Below are positions 21,651 through 33,974 of a DNA stretch of 64,000 nucleotides, in pieces. The position numbers and the translations under genes were made by a program. The notes under the pieces were generated by a model that did no database searches, was not told the DNA's origin, and worked only from the letters and a program-made list of their open reading frames with translations. Position 1 is the first letter of the stretch. Each line of letters opens with the position of its first letter. Source of the stretch: Molossus alvarezi (lineage: Eukaryota > Chordata > Mammalia > Chiroptera > Molossidae); NCBI GenBank assembly GCA_037176705.1, contig CM073898.1:42075488-42139487 (forward strand). The letters are read 5' to 3'.

Positions 21651-23490
21651 GAGCCCAACTGACAGGGAAGGTTCTGATAAAGGGGAACCCTCTAGGGTGT
21701 TTGCCCCTCTTTGTAATCTCCTTTCTAGTGTGAGGTTATGAGTGTGGCAGAGTGTGAGCCAGCTATAAGGCTTGGCTGCAGGAACAAAGACAGTTGCAAT
21801 CCAGCAGGACTTGGGATGCCACTCGATGAAGGCGAGAGGGAAGGAAAAAAAAAAAAAAGAGTCCCTTCGAAGGAAAAAAAGTTTTTGCTCCGGCCTCAGG
21901 TTAGCAATTTCGAGCCTCCCCAGTTTCCTGTGATGTCTCCAGTTCAAAAGACAGCCGGTCTTCCAGTCCGCACTCCTACTGGGCATTCCAGCCAAAGTTA
22001 AAAAAAATAATAATAATATGAAAAGATAAGTAAAAGAAAGAGAAAGGAAAAAAAGCCAATTGGCCAGGTTCCTTCCACAGTCGTTAACCATTTGTCCCTG
22101 CCACCCAATGTCCTTGGTTAAGGTGATCTGACTTAAAGGCAAACAAATGTGGCTGAGCATATTTCAAAGGACACACTTGCCTTGTTATTTCAGATACCCC
22201 CATAATTTGGGGCCCCTTTCATCTTTGTCCCTGCTATAGGAAGTGCTTGGAAGTTATTTTAATTCAAGTTGGGGGTAAATTCTAATTCCTACCCATTCCT
22301 CCAGCAATTCTGAATAAAAAGTGATCACTGCATGAACTGGGCAGCAGTAAGACCCGTGATTTGCTCAAATGTGATATCTTGGCAGAGAAACACAAAGACG
22401 TACAATCTACTGAGGATAAAGTGCAAGAAAGTTCACTGGAGGAAGGAAAATAATACTAATCCTTTATACAATAAGCTGTGAGTCCAATGAGGTGTTATTT
22501 TTTTAAGGTTGGGTAAGTGAAAAGCAAATTAAGATTGGAGTATGAGTTCAGATGAGGCAGGAGTGGTTCTCTGAGGGGGCCTGCGAAAGTGTGGTTTTAT
22601 GACAAAGTACCAATTATTGTTATCTTCAGGTGTTTACATATACGTGTCTGTATGTCTTTCCAGAGGTCGTACTGATGGGGGAAGTAGTTTGAAAAGCAGG
22701 GGTCCTGGATGTTCCTTTGGAATTGAGAGTTCAGTTCTCCAGTGTTTGTCTTCCCCACTCCACTCCACACGAGAAGAAACCTTTTCCAAGGATATTATTA
22801 CATCATTAACTGAAACATGCTTTGAATGACACCAGAACATTCTTCCAGGATGGCCAATTACCTAGAGGTGTCATTTTCAAAAGTAAGACCCCTGGCTGCA
22901 CACCAAAGGCACCAAGGCCTGAGTCATACATCCCGTGAAAAGGCGTAAATGGTACTTCTGTCCACTTGGGCCCTTGGGACAAAAGGTTTGACTTCGACCT
23001 GTCACTGTGTACTATTAGAATAATCAGAGAAAAATGTCTTGCTTGGGAACTATCTGTTTCAAATCATTAATCTCTTCAGAGAGCCATATTTTATCTTTCG
23101 GTTTTTAATACATAATCTGCTAAGGTAACCCTCTGGTTTAAGAGACAGGCATGATTGTAATCGGCCTCTGCAGGGAGCCCAGAAAGCCTGGGTCCCCGTC
23201 CTTGTTCCAAAGCTAGACTTCTGTGTGGTTTTGGCAAGTGGCCTCACCTCTGTGTGCCTTTGTTCCGTCATCTCTAGGACAACATCCCCCTAGCCCCTTG
23301 TTTAGCTGTGTAAGGGGCACATGAGATACTGGGTGTGTTTGAGAAAGGAAAACACTCGATAGAGAGTTTGAAGAGAAAACTTATACACTCAAAAATGGGG
23401 CTTGTAGTATTGTGTGCCAACCAGTCTTAGATCTGGGTTCTAGAAAGGGTTTCTCATCTAAGACAGGAGTTGTCATCTCTCTTGTTGACT
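21651..23490. other. unique, repeat-poor sequence
   Basis: No transposon recognised. A 177-codon minus frame (21627-22160) runs through A-rich tracts (phenylalanine runs) and has no domain, so I treat it as chance. Confidence 0.4.
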
Positions 23491-23493
23491 TTG

Positions 23494-23733
23494 TTTTTGC
23501 TGTTGTTGTTTTTTAAGCTTTTTAAAGTCGAATTTTAGAGAGAGAGGAAGGGGGAGCAAGAGAGAGAGAGAAACATTGATGTGTGAGTGAAACATTAATC
23601 GCCTGCACTGTGCATGCCCCCTATTAGGGATTGAGTCCCAAACCCAGGCATATGCCCAGAGCAGAATCAAACCAGCAACCCTCTGATGCACCGGAGGACA
23701 CCCAACCAACTGAGCCACACGGCCAGGGCTCTT
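23494..23733 (-). mobile_element. VES-type SINE, older copy
   Basis: Antisense copy with (GA)-rich zone, 'aaacattgatgtgtgagtg', 'cacaacccaggcatatgcc'-like text and head end 'actgagccacacggccaggg'. The duplication ttg(t/c)tgactttg lies at 23482-23493 and 23734-23745, with 11 of 12 bases matching. Confidence 0.9.
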
Positions 23734-23745
23734 TTGCTGACTTTG

Positions 23746-24064
23746 GATGGGGAAGGTCTGTGAATGGCTCGTACCAGGGAGGCGATTATGGTGTATTTAT
23801 TCAGTACCCCTCCTAGACTTCTAGAAAAAGCAGTGGCCAAGTTGTTCCCTGCCAGAACAAAGTGGGAGACATCTTGACTGCAGAAATATGCTAGAATGAT
23901 CTCCTTCATGGGATCTAGAGATTCCCAAGCCTTATTTATTTTTATGGAGATCACACAAACATGAGAAGCCCCCAGGGTAGATCACTGACAAATCACTTGC
24001 TCTGAAACTAGTTAAGACATTTTTTTTAGCAAATTTCCAGTCCCAAATATTGATTTTGAAAGGC
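23746..24064. other. unique sequence, no gene seen
   Basis: No repeat or coding signal recognised. Confidence 0.4.
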
Positions 24065-24420
24065 AGCCTCTTACGCTACAGCAGAGACGCAGCGAGGAGA
24101 GAGGAAGCGCCTTGCACCTGTATTTCCCCCGGCAGGAAGCGCACCTCCCGCGCCTGCCCTAGCGCGGGGAGTACAGCAGGCGACTTTCCCGCAGCCCTAG
24201 ATTTCCTTCTGGTGGAGCGGTGGGGTTCATTATACTCCCTTTATCAGCAGTGAGGTTTACAGCTGAATCCGTAAGAGAGATCCGTGTGAAACATGAGCCG
24301 GGAGAGAGGCACTGTGTCTCACCATTAATAAGCCCTCTTCTGGGATCCGGCATTAGCGAGATTCAGCGGATCATGGAGCACAGGGGTATCATTTTTACAT
24401 GATTACTCTAAATTCTTAAA
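24065..24420. promoter_or_regulatory. CpG-dense patch with adjoining conserved-looking sequence
   Basis: About 13 CpGs fall in 24073-24225 (gacgcagcgagg, gaagcgcacctcccgcgcct, tagcgcgggg), far above the local level. It then runs into transposon-free text with 'tcaccattaataagccct', 'gggatccggcattagcgaga' and 'gattactctaaattc'. It could be a small CpG island, an orphan promoter or an enhancer. No TATA box or splice pattern ties it to a gene in this window. Confidence 0.4.
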
Positions 24421-25495
24421 CCAGAGGCTTAAGAGAGAGGCTTCTCACAAAAGCAGCTGTGGGAATTGTTGAATGATTGGTACAACACTGGCAGTGGGTT
24501 AACCACGGCAGGTAGCTCCACTTGTGGGGCTTACTTACGCCCAGGTACTTAGCCACCTGCTTTCCAGGGAGAGGGGCAGAGAGGAAGGGCTGTCACAGGC
24601 AAAGGAGGGGTTAGTACCTGTGGTTGGTGCACTCCTCCTTCGAGGCACCCACAGCCCCCTGTGCCCTCCTCCTCCCAGGTTTGCCTGGCGGCTTACCAGC
24701 TTGGTGTTCGGGATTATCTGCTTTTAGAACTCTAACGCCACTACATGTCTTTGAAGAGGCTGATGCTTGTCTCCATAAACTCATCTTCTCCCTTCTCTGC
24801 AGAAATGAGAGGCCTGGTTAGAATGACCTACCCTCCTGGCCCACACAGGCTTCCATTTTCTATAGCATTGAAAAAAATGCTGGTGCTAATTACTTTCTTC
24901 CTGTGTTCCCAAATTCCAAGGACTCCGGTAATCTACCTCAAATGTCTCTCCAAAGATCATGTGCTTAATGTGCTTGGGAGACACTCTACTCTGTCCAGGC
25001 ATCAACTAGTTCGATTCCACCAGCTCAGAACAAGCCAACACTCAAAACAAGGGAGTTTCCACAGAGGACGTGTGATGAGTCCTTCTGCTTTGCCTGTGAA
25101 CGTGGCAGTCCTAGGGCACTGACCACAGGCTCACTATACCCTGAGTACTTGAACTCTGAAGGTGCATCTCTTATCTGATTGCCTAGTACATAGGTGTATT
25201 ATCTGAGACACCCTCGTGCCCTTAATTATATTGCGTTTTGTGCTGTTCTCTCATTGTTTCAAAGGTTGCTGTCAGCTCCTTACACTGAGAGACGAGGCCA
25301 CTGAAGAGCAGGCCCTAAGCTGAATGCTTCTTTTGAATACCGGGAAGCTTTGGAGGCACAGCCCTGGGCACATTTAATATGCTAAAAATAGGCTGGACCA
25401 ACATCAGTGGACATGCAATTGGCATTTTTAGGCTCCTTCTCCCAAGCCAGTAAAGTGTTCTTAAAATGTTTACATCTGTGTGAGATCTAGATATT
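24421..25495. other. unique sequence, no gene seen
   Basis: No transposon recognised. The 125-codon frame at 24745-25122 has no domain and is likely chance. Confidence 0.4.
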
Positions 25496-25497
25496 CA

Positions 25498-25898
25498 TAC
25501 CGTTATGGACTGAATTGTGTTGCCCCTAAATTCATAAATTGAAATCCTAACCCTGATGTGACTATATTTGGAAATAGGACCTCCAAGGAGATAAATAAGG
25601 TTGCTAAATAAGGTCATGGGAGTGGGACTCTAAGTCAATAGGACTGGTGGCCCATAAGTAGAGGAAGAGGCAACAGAAATCTTCCTGTGTGCACATGCAT
25701 GGAGAAAATGCCATGTGAGGACACAGAGAAAAGGTGGCTGTCTGCAAGCCAGGGAAAAAGGTCTCAGCACATACCAACTCTGCTAGTATCCTGATCTTGA
25801 ACTTCAAGCCTTCAGAACTGTGAGAAGATAGATTTCTGTTGTTCAAGCCATCCAGTCTATGACATCTTGTTATGGCCACCTGAGCAGACTAATGCACA
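25498..25898 (+). mobile_element. solitary MaLR-type LTR (ERVL-MaLR, MLT1/MST group)
   Basis: Starts 'gttatggactgaattgtgtt' and runs through 'cctaaattcataaattga', 'tgatgtgactatatttgga', 'tgtgaggacacagagaaaag', 'ctgtctgcaagccaggg', 'cagaactgtgagaagatag' to 'tgagcagactaatgcaca'. This is full LTR length with no internal retroviral sequence on either side, so a solo LTR left by recombination. Subfamily uncertain. Confidence 0.88.
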
Positions 25899-26399
25899 CA
25901 TCTACCCATTTTACAAAAGATCCAGAGAGATGAGTGGCCACACAGTGATAAAGCCAGGGTCAAACTACTCATCTGCTCTCACATTGTGCTCATTTCATTC
26001 TCTCATGTTGCAGCTGCGAAGTGCAGAAAATGCCAGGAGAGAATGGAAGGCAATTGGCGTGTACAATGACACATTGCTGTTAAACCATACTGGGTTTCTC
26101 TGCTTTGTCTTCTCCCTGGCTTGTTGATTTATCTGAGTACAACAGCCTTGGAAGCCTATTGACCTGCAGGTAGTGGGGAGGGAGGTTGGTGGCTTCCTCT
26201 GGAAGTCATACAGCTCAGCAAGTCTCAAAATCAACTGCAAGAGAAAGTTTTCCAGTAAGCTACAGCACCCTCTGAAGAGATATTTTGTCTTGCTTCTCCC
26301 AGATCATGCATGTGTCTATAACTTGGGTATCTGTTTAAAAATTTTCTCTGACAAAAATAGGGGCACTGATAGCTTTTAAGACATTAGACTGACAATATG
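25899..26399. other. unique sequence, no gene seen
   Basis: 'ccattttacaaaagatccag agagatgag…cacacagtgataaagccag' at 25908-25965 may be a degraded MIR. Nothing else recognised. Confidence 0.35.
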
Positions 26400-27270
26400 A
26401 AAAATAAAGTTAGTCTTTCATATCAAGAATATTTTTAGATGGTTCGAAGATCTAAATGTAAAAATAAACTAGGCAAATCCAGGAAGAACATTTAAGTGAA
26501 TATATTAGCATGTCTTTCCACAGCTGAAATTGAAGATAGAAATTCTTATAAAAGGAATAAATTTTACTTTATAAAAATAAATATATGTATAACCCCCCCC
26601 AAAAAAAGTTAAAAATATCATGAACAAAATGTTTTAAGAAATATATGGAAACATATTTGCAAATATGTAGCCACCAAAGTGTTAATATACGTACTATGTG
26701 AACAGCTCTTCCTCGTTAGTAAGAAAAAGACAACTGCTCAAGAATATAGTGGACAAATAATGTGAATTAGCAGTTCATAAAATAAAAACTTTAAATGGCA
26801 AACATATAGTTTTAAAAAAACAGCTTGTTCTTTCTGAGTCAAATAAATGCACTTAAAACAATAAAAATATTTTTTCTATCAGAAGACATGGATAATTGTT
26901 TATTGTTTGTTTGCTTTTTAAAAAATAAAATTCTGACTGGCAAAGGTGTGTTTTCTCAGTTTTGGGAGGGCTATTTAGCAACTTTTTTAAAAAGCCTTAC
27001 AATTGACTAACCTTTGACTTGACAATTCCACCACTAGAAATCTGTCATAGGAAAAGATTGAACAGGTAGGCATATGCACAGAAACATTTGTTTCAGGATT
27101 GTTTATAAATGTAGAACTATTGGGGGAAATCTACATATTTAACATTTGCTGGTTAAGTAATCATACATATATGTGTAATGGAATATCTATTAAAATGATG
27201 ATGAAGTTATGGGTTTGTCAACATGCAGAGACATAATATATTGATAAGTAAACAAAATCTATAAAGGTTC
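26400..27270 (+). mobile_element. ancient L1ME (ORF2 3' end and 3' UTR)
   Basis: Landmarks in L1 order: 'ggaaacatatttgcaaatat', 'agtaagaaaaagacaactg', 'ttgacaattccaccactag', 'gcatatgcacagaaacatt', 'tgtaatggaatatctatta'. Heavily diverged; 5' limit uncertain. Confidence 0.72.
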
Positions 27271-27271
27271 T

Positions 27272-27420
27272 GTGCATCAAAATCACTGGGAAGCCTCATT
27301 AGACGTGCAGATGCTAAAGGCTTACTAGGACCTAAAATGTGGATCTCCACAACAGGGCCCAAATTGTACAAGTTCCCTGGGTGTTGTTTATGTAGTCTAA
27401 GGGTTGAGAACTGGAGGATT
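27272..27420 (+). mobile_element. MER5-type hAT DNA transposon
   Basis: 'tgtgcatcaaaatcactggg', 'aagcctcattagacgtgcag', 'caagttccctgggtgttg', 'agggttgagaactggagg' follow the MER5A consensus from end to end. A nonautonomous hAT relic. Confidence 0.78.
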
Positions 27421-30029
27421 CACCTGGATCCTTTAAATTGTAGGGATACTGAATAGTGGTCAGTCATACTGAGTGACAATGCCATGCTAAGTAACTTCCA
27501 GTAGCTTCCTTATCAGTGCAATGACTGCTGGGCATTTCTTAATGCACCTAAGGGTTGAGGCTGGGGCATCCTGGATGCAGGAAAAAAGCCCTTGTTCTAT
27601 TTGCTCCCTTTTCTTCCTTTCCCCAGAGTTGCCCCTTCCAAGATTTGTAGCCCACAGAAATCACTCTGGTATCTAAGTCTCTTTGCATATTGCAAATGCC
27701 TCAAGGACACTTTCGGCTAACAACAAAGTAGTCATTATTCTTTAGGAATGAGCTCCAAGAGTTGGAGAGAAAGAGCCCACTTAGGAACCTGCCAAGGAGC
27801 AGTGCTGGAGTTGAGTGAAAAGAGAGGCATCCAAACACCCAAGGCTGAGGGATGGTTGGAGTGGATTAAGAGAAAAGAGAGAAGGAGGTCTTTTAAAAAA
27901 TCAGCCAGTTTTTCAGGGGTGTGAAATGCCAAAATGAAGTTTTCCACAAGTTTAAGCACAGGCTCTGCATCTGGCAACCCTCCAGATTCTGATGACAGAA
28001 TGACTCCGAAGAGGATGGTTGCTCCCAAATGCCACAGGGAGTGTGTCAGTCCACCTCTGCATTGAATTGCTTTCTTTAAGTACCAGCAGGTGGTGCAAGA
28101 GTTTCCAAGTCCATGGGCTCTCCCTTGCGTGGCTTCTGCTCTGGGGAGTCTGTCAGTAGCATACCCCTCCTTCCTGTGAGTTCCTCTCATAATCCTTACA
28201 TGGCTCCTCTGTACTGAATAGTCACAAGGGAACAAGAAGCATCTTTAAAATGCCTCTTGTACCTTTTAAAATGTGTTAAATATAAATGTAGAATCAAAAA
28301 ACCATGCATTAATCATAGAACTGTGTTAAGGAAAAGGAAAAAGAAAAATCCCATTACTACCAAACCCAGCAGAAACATATAGCTTCCTCCGTAGGCAAAA
28401 GAGGAATAAAGAAATCTAGCAGAAACTTTTAGGATTTATGGCCTTTACTTCCCACTAAGAAGACTGTGAGTATGGATTTGGGAAGGGGGGTTGGTTTTGG
28501 GGAGGGGATTCAATGAGTCCAGCTGGAAAAATCTAAAGGAAGGATAAAAGAGGAAATAATTGGCCACTCTCAGAATTGCATTGGTAACTTCACTGGTTAT
28601 ATAAGTGAATATCTAGTTGGGAATTCCCAAAAGCATAGTTTGGGAATGTTTCAGGCTAAGGGGGAGTGGGGAAAGACTATTTTAAGAAAGCATCAGGCAG
28701 TTAGAGGGAAGTTCACTAGGGCCTAGGGTCTGTGATAAGAAGGAGCTGGAAGCTGAGGGGACTAAGGCTTGAGTTTACCTGTACTGAGGTGGAGAACAAC
28801 ATTCTCTAATTGAGAAGGGCACTTGGACAAAGTCTGAAGTTGGGACAGCTGCGGGCGTCCTGGATCTCAGGCCTGTAGAGCAGAGGGCAGAGTGAGAGCG
28901 ATGGTGAAGCTGGGACTTCCAGTGTTCACACATCACAGACAAGACTTCAGATGTGGAGACAGTTTGCCTCATTTCACTAGTCCAGTTTGTGGATCCAAAT
29001 GGCTAATCACAAAGACATGAGATTAATGCAGTTGTGAGTATTTCTCTCTCTCTGATAAAGGTGTGAAAATGACACTGCAATCTTGGACAAACAGAATTCC
29101 AGAGAACAGTGATGGAGGTTGACTTGCGGCAGAATGGAGCTCAGACTGACTGAATCTGCATTTTCTAGAGCTCTTTCCCTTTCAAGACCCTTTCCTGGGC
29201 TGCTTTATTGTTTCTGAAATTGCTAACTACACTAGAGAACCAACCTGCAAAGACCATAAACAAGACCTTCATGTCTTGGGTGACTGGGACAAACTATTCA
29301 AATGCTCTGAGCCATTATGTTTGAGGCTACAAATGCTGAATTCCACACCCAATGTGAAAAACTGGATGTTACTCTGAAAACAATGGTTAAAAGAAATATA
29401 CCATATACAAATATGGGTGGGGGTGGGCATGAAATCAATTATATTACACTCAATTTACTATCAGAAACCACATTATATACATAAACTTGTTCTAAAATGC
29501 AACTGGAGCATGATTTGCTGCTTGAAATTAGGGCTTGTGACAATTCAGGATATGCTCATTGTCACTAAAGATGACTGTGGGCACATAATGAAGTAAAATG
29601 TGCTACTTGATAGGAAGGCAAAGGTGACGTATGACAGCTAATGAGACAATAGAATGTGTAATTGGAAAATGTACTATCTGGGTTACTGTGAATTATATCA
29701 CCATCTTTAATAAAGGGACCAAGATTGTACATCAATAGTTAGTCCTCCAATACGTTAATTCCTGCATAAATATAGCGAGGGTAGTAGGAGCTCAGCAAAG
29801 TGTTGACAAACATATGCTAAGAGATGTATTAAACAAAAGCAGAAGTAAAGGGCCTCTTTCCCTATATAACATGACTCAATTGTCCTAACCCCCTCTCCAT
29901 TTCAGGGTGTCTCTCTAGTTTCATCTGACATTTTAACCTTTTTTTCTTGGAGGAGAAATATTTCTCCTCCTTGAATGATTGAATATAACTTGAGAACATT
30001 TCTCCTCCATACCACATATCAGTATCTAA
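27421..30029. other. unique sequence, no gene confirmed
   Basis: No clear transposon. A 166-codon minus frame (27735-28235) is the longest open frame outside repeats on that side, but shows no recognised domain. Several short A-rich runs occur. Confidence 0.4.
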
Positions 30030-30187
30030 CAAATTATATATTTTGCTATTTTATTTCCTGTCTCTTCTCACTGGAATGTAAATCATGAGAGGCAAAGATC
30101 TTTGCATGTTTTACTTTTTTTCCCCACTGCTGTCTCTAGTGCTGAAAACAGCATCAAACACATAGTAGGTGCTCAATAAATAATTTT
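30030..30187 (+). mobile_element. L2 3' end
   Basis: 'actggaatgtaaatcatgag', 'gctgtctctagtgctgaaa', 'cacatagtaggtgctcaata aata' is a good match to the L2 3' terminus. Confidence 0.82.
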
Positions 30188-30452
30188 TATATCTCCCCAC
30201 TATTTTTTTTAATCTTTATGCCTCCCTTCTTTCTAAAGATAAGCTTAGAAATTTGTACCATACAAATAAGAATTGTCCCTCAAGGCTACTGTCTTAACTC
30301 CTTTTCCTCCTTTTTTTCTGCCAGACACCCCAGATAAGTGGTTTGCTCTTGATGAGTCTCCCCATTCTGACCATCTAAAGCTATGCACTTTACCCACTGT
30401 ACTTGACTCAAAGAGCATTCTCAAATCTGACTTCCAAGTTCAAGGGGCTTTA

Positions 30453-30690
30453 ATCCTCACCCGAGGACATTTTTTCATTTTTTGTTCAGATAGAGTGGGA
30501 GGGAGAGAGAGGAAGAGACAGAAAGAGAAACATCAACTGGAAAGGGACGCATCGAGTGGTTGCCACCCGCACAACCCAACCAGGGCTGGGGACAAACTGT
30601 AACCGAGGTACACGCCCTTAGCGAGAACTGAACCTGGGTCTCTCCGGACCGCAGACCAACGTTCTAACCACTGAACCAAGCCGGCCAGGG
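30453..30690 (-). mobile_element. VES-type SINE
   Basis: Antisense copy with 'aatcctcacccgaggacat', 'ttgttcagatagagtggg', 'gggacgcatcgagtggttg', 'tctccggaccgcagacc'. The duplication caaggggc(t/c)ttt lies at 30441-30452 and 30691-30702. Confidence 0.94.
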
Positions 30691-30702
30691 CAAGGGGCCT
30701 TT

Positions 30703-31115
30703 TTATAGCCAATACCCTATGCAATCTCTCTGCAATGCAGTCCTGTTGATGACTCCCTTCCTCTTGAAGGTTCCTTCCTTGTATTCTAGAACTCGGAGTT
30801 ATCTTGTTTTTTCTTTTTCCTTTTTCTTCAAAGGATCTATATCTGTCTCTTTCCCTCTCCACTGTAAGCCAAACTGTGTGTTTAATGAAGGGTTGTATGT
30901 GTGGGGGTGGTATTTGCTCCTTTTTTATGTTTTGGATTCTTTTTTCTTCTAAGTTTTGCCTCCTCCAATGTTGGGCACGACCAAAAGAAATTTTTTAAAA
31001 TTCTCTACCATTTTTTAAAATAGTCTCTGGGGAAAATAGTTTTTAGTTGACTGTTCTTATGGGAGCATGCTGTTAATTGACTGTAGCCCTTGCAGGATTT
31101 GTACTTTGGATTAAG
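30703..31115. other. unique sequence, no gene seen
   Basis: No repeat or coding signal recognised. Confidence 0.4.
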
Positions 31116-31124
31116 AGTATGCGA

Positions 31125-31348
31125 GTCCGGCCACTGTGGCTCAGTGGTTGAGCATCGACCCATGCACCAAGAGGCCGCCGGTTAGATTGCCAGTCAGGAC
31201 ACATGCCCAGGTTGTAGGCCTGATCCCCAGTGGGGGACAAGCAGGAGGTGGCCAATCGATGTTCTCTCTCATCGATGTTTCTATTTCTCTCCCCCTCTCA
31301 CTTCTTCTCTCTCTAAAATCAATAAAAGGGGAAAAATTTAAAAAAAAA
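31125..31348 (+). mobile_element. VES SINE, classical subtype
   Basis: 'gtccggccactgtggctcag', 'ttgagcatcgacccatgca', 'gccagtcaggacacatgcc', 'ccagtgggggacaagcagg', 'cgatgtttctatttctctc', then 'ctaaaatcaataaaa' and an A tail. This subtype ends in aaatcaataaaa, unlike the 'cctcaggtgaggat' subtype. Duplication agtatg(c/t)ga at 31116-31124 and 31349-31357. Confidence 0.93.
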
Positions 31349-31479
31349 AGTATGTGATACTGATACCTCACATTTTTATCTCTTGCCAATTCAAGAATAG
31401 AAATCCACCCTCTCAACATTGTTAAAATAATGTGTTCAAACTCTCACCATTTTAGGTAGTAGGACAATAATTCACCTGA

Positions 31480-32115
31480 CTATATAGTACTATACTATCA
31501 TTAAATATTCAAATCATTATACTCTCCTTTGGATGTTTGGTAGATTCAGCCATGAAGTCATCTGGCTCTAGACTTCTTTGTTAGGAGGTTTTGATGATTA
31601 CTTCAACATCACTATTTATGATTGCTCTGTCTGGCTTTTTATTTCTTCTTGATTCAGTTTTAGGAGGTTGTATGTTTCTGGGAGTTTATTCATTTCTTCT
31701 TAGTAATCCTATTTATTCACATAATTACTCAAAATAGTTCTTATGATTTTTTTTATTTCTGATATATCAGTTGTAATGTCTCCTCTTTATTTAAGATTTT
31801 ATTTACTTGAGTATTCTCTGTTTTTCTTAGTGTAGCTAAGTGTTTATTAATTTGTTTATTTTCTCCAAAAACCAACTCTAACTTTTGTTGATTTTTTTCT
31901 ATAATTTTTTTTCTATTCTCTATTTGATTTATTTCAGCTCTGATATTTATTATTTCCTTCCTTCTGCTAACTTTGGGTGGGTTTGTTCTTCTTTTTCTGT
32001 TTCCTGAGATGTAAACTTTAGTTGTTTGTTTAAGGTCTTTCTTCCTTTTTATGTAGGCTATATAGAAAGGTAGCATATAGTATATCAGCATTAAAATTAT
32101 TTTCTTCCATTTCTT
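31480..32115 (-). mobile_element. old L1 ORF2 fragment
   Basis: Antisense ORF2 upstream of the reverse transcriptase. The complement reads 'AEINQIENRKKIIE' and 'KEETLQLIYQK'-like peptides in the 31753-32157 frame. DNA landmarks: 'gattcagccatgaagtcatc', 'ttcttcttgattcagtttt', 'tctccaaaaaccaactct'. Interrupted by stops and indels. Confidence 0.8.
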
Positions 32116-32359
32116 CCCTTGCACAAATCCTATTGTAAGGAAGAAAGTATGAATCAAGATCTGTAATCCTCTGTTTAGAAGAGAGCATTAATGACTAAAT
32201 ATGTAAAACCTGGAAATAGGGACTTGCTGCTATAAAAGTCTTTGGAAACTTCTCAGTTTTTAAGAACAGGCATTCAAAAGAGGCCAGAGAAAGTCCCATC
32301 CAAAAAAATTAGGACACAAATTCTCAGTACCAAAGGGAGGCCACCTGAGGTTGATTGGA
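32116..32359. other. unique sequence, no gene seen
   Basis: No family recognised. Confidence 0.35.
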
Positions 32360-32865
32360 TACAAATACTTCCAATTCGAGTATGCACAATTCTTTGCAAT
32401 GTGAGGTTGGTATACCTTCCATCCACAGGTAGAATCTATTTCTCTACCCCTTGAATCTGGCTTTGTGACTTGTTTTGTCCAACAAAATGTGGCAGAAATC
32501 ACTTTGCACAAGTTCTGGAACTTTGTCATGAAGAGGCCATACAGCTTCCATGTACTTCCTATTGAAACATTGATTTGAGAGTACCACAGAAGGAAGCCAG
32601 TCTTCCCTACTGAAGAATAAGAGACCACACAGAGCAGAACCAAGATGCTCCAGACAAGAGTCAGCACCATCATGTGGGTGCAATCTTCTTAGAATTTTCA
32701 ACCCAGCCAAACCCCCAGCTAAACGCACCCACATGAGTGAATCTAGGCTAAACCAGAAGAGCAGCCATACACCTAGCTCATCAACTGTGAGAAACAACTA
32801 ATTGCTGTTCCAAAATACTAAGTGTTTGCATTATTTGCTACGCAGCAAAAGACAATTGGTAGACC
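32360..32865 (+). mobile_element. MaLR-type LTR (MLT1 group), solitary
   Basis: 'ctggctttgtgacttgtttt', 'caacaaaatgtggcagaaat', 'gagaccacacagagcagaac', 'caacccagccaaacccccag', 'ttgctacgcagcaaaagac'. Full-length diverged LTR without internal viral sequence. Subfamily not certain. Confidence 0.8.
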
Positions 32866-33214
32866 ACAGTAAAATAGAAACATTTGTTTTGAGGTTAAAC
32901 AAACAATGCAAATGCCCATGTGTGAGCTCTGAATCCATTTCCTACACGCTGAGGGCTTAGAAATTGGATAACTGAGTAGAATTTGGATAATTGAATGGAA
33001 GAAAGGAAGGCACTATAGGAAGGTAAAACCTCCTGGGCACAGGCAAGAGACAAGACAAGGAAACAAAAAGTCTCCTACTTTCATGCATTTCTCTTTTCAG
33101 AAGAAGTAGTTCTGCATAACGCTCTCAATCTTACAAGATTTTCCTTTATTGAGAACAGACATAGTGTGAGAAGAGTAGAATTAAATTATTAAGTTCTTAG
33201 GGGCAGGGAAATAA
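32866..33214. other. unique sequence, no gene seen
   Basis: No repeat or coding signal recognised. Confidence 0.35.
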
Positions 33215-33410
33215 AAGGAAACCAACACTCAGAGAGCATTTACTGTACCAGGAACTTGATATGGATTAATCTCATTTAATAGTCAAAACATGCCTGTGCT
33301 ATGGGTATTTCTCCCTATGTCACAGAAGAGAAAACTAGAAGTCTGGAAGATTAAGTCATTTACCCAAGTTTAATGAGCTAGTATGTGATTTTGTTTTGTT
33401 CGTTGCTATC
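33215..33410 (-). mobile_element. MIR SINE (ancient)
   Basis: Antisense MIR: 'gcatttactgtaccaggaac', 'ttaatctcatttaatagtca', 'gtcacagaagagaaaacta', 'aagattaagtcatttaccc'. Confidence 0.8.
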
Positions 33411-33824
33411 CCAAAATTCATACCATTCCCACAACCACATATTACCTCTCAGACTTTGTCATATTAATTTCACAATCAGCAGTGTTTAGTTTATGTTCTA
33501 GAACATAAAAAAATAGGTATAATTTTGATTCATTCACACTGACAGCTGTTGTTGTGTTGGCTGTTGTCATTTTTTTATTTGACAATCTAAGATAAAAGAG
33601 GTCAGTGTCCCTGACTTAAGAGTCAGGTATTACACATTTTAAGAATCCTTGTAGCACACAGTGTGCCTACACAACACACTGGTTGAAAATCATTGCTCCA
33701 GAACAATCTAGATATGCAAAAAGAAGTCTCTTTATGGAAATTTAGAGGAATAAATCTTACATTAATCGTTTACTGCGGTGTTATTAATAGATAAATAGTT
33801 CTTTGTATGCAGCCCACTCCCTTT
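33411..33824. other. unique sequence, no gene seen
   Basis: No confident family assignment. Confidence 0.35.
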
Positions 33825-33930
33825 ATGTGTTCATTAAGTCACAATTCCATCATTCATTAATTTATTTAACTAATCAGTATTTAGCACCTTGTAAGTCACA
33901 GCTTTCCAGGCACTAGGAACCAAGTTGTGA
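33825..33930 (-). mobile_element. L2 3'-end fragment
   Basis: Antisense L2: 'atcattcattaatttattta', 'gtatttagcaccttgtaag', 'ttccaggcactaggaacca'. Confidence 0.65.
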
Positions 33931-33934
33931 GAGG

Positions 33935-33937
<3 letters not shown>

Positions 33938-33972
<35 letters not shown>
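33938..33972. repeat. (AC)n microsatellite
   Basis: About 17 AC units directly after an L2 fragment. Confidence 0.98.

Positions 33973-33974
<2 letters not shown>

Noticed and set aside
21627..22160. 177-codon minus-strand frame as a gene
   Set aside because: Phenylalanine runs come from A-rich tracts on the plus strand. No domain, and it overlaps part of the candidate noncoding element.
25498..25898. Endogenous retrovirus with genes
   Set aside because: Only a solitary LTR is present; no gag, pol or env-like frame flanks it. The LTRs at 32360-32865 and 48812/58900 are likewise solitary.
27735..28235. 166-codon minus-strand frame as a gene
   Set aside because: No recognised domain, no splice or promoter context and no codon signature visible by eye. 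A frame this long can occur by chance in 64 kb read in six frames. Conservation or RNA data could overturn this.
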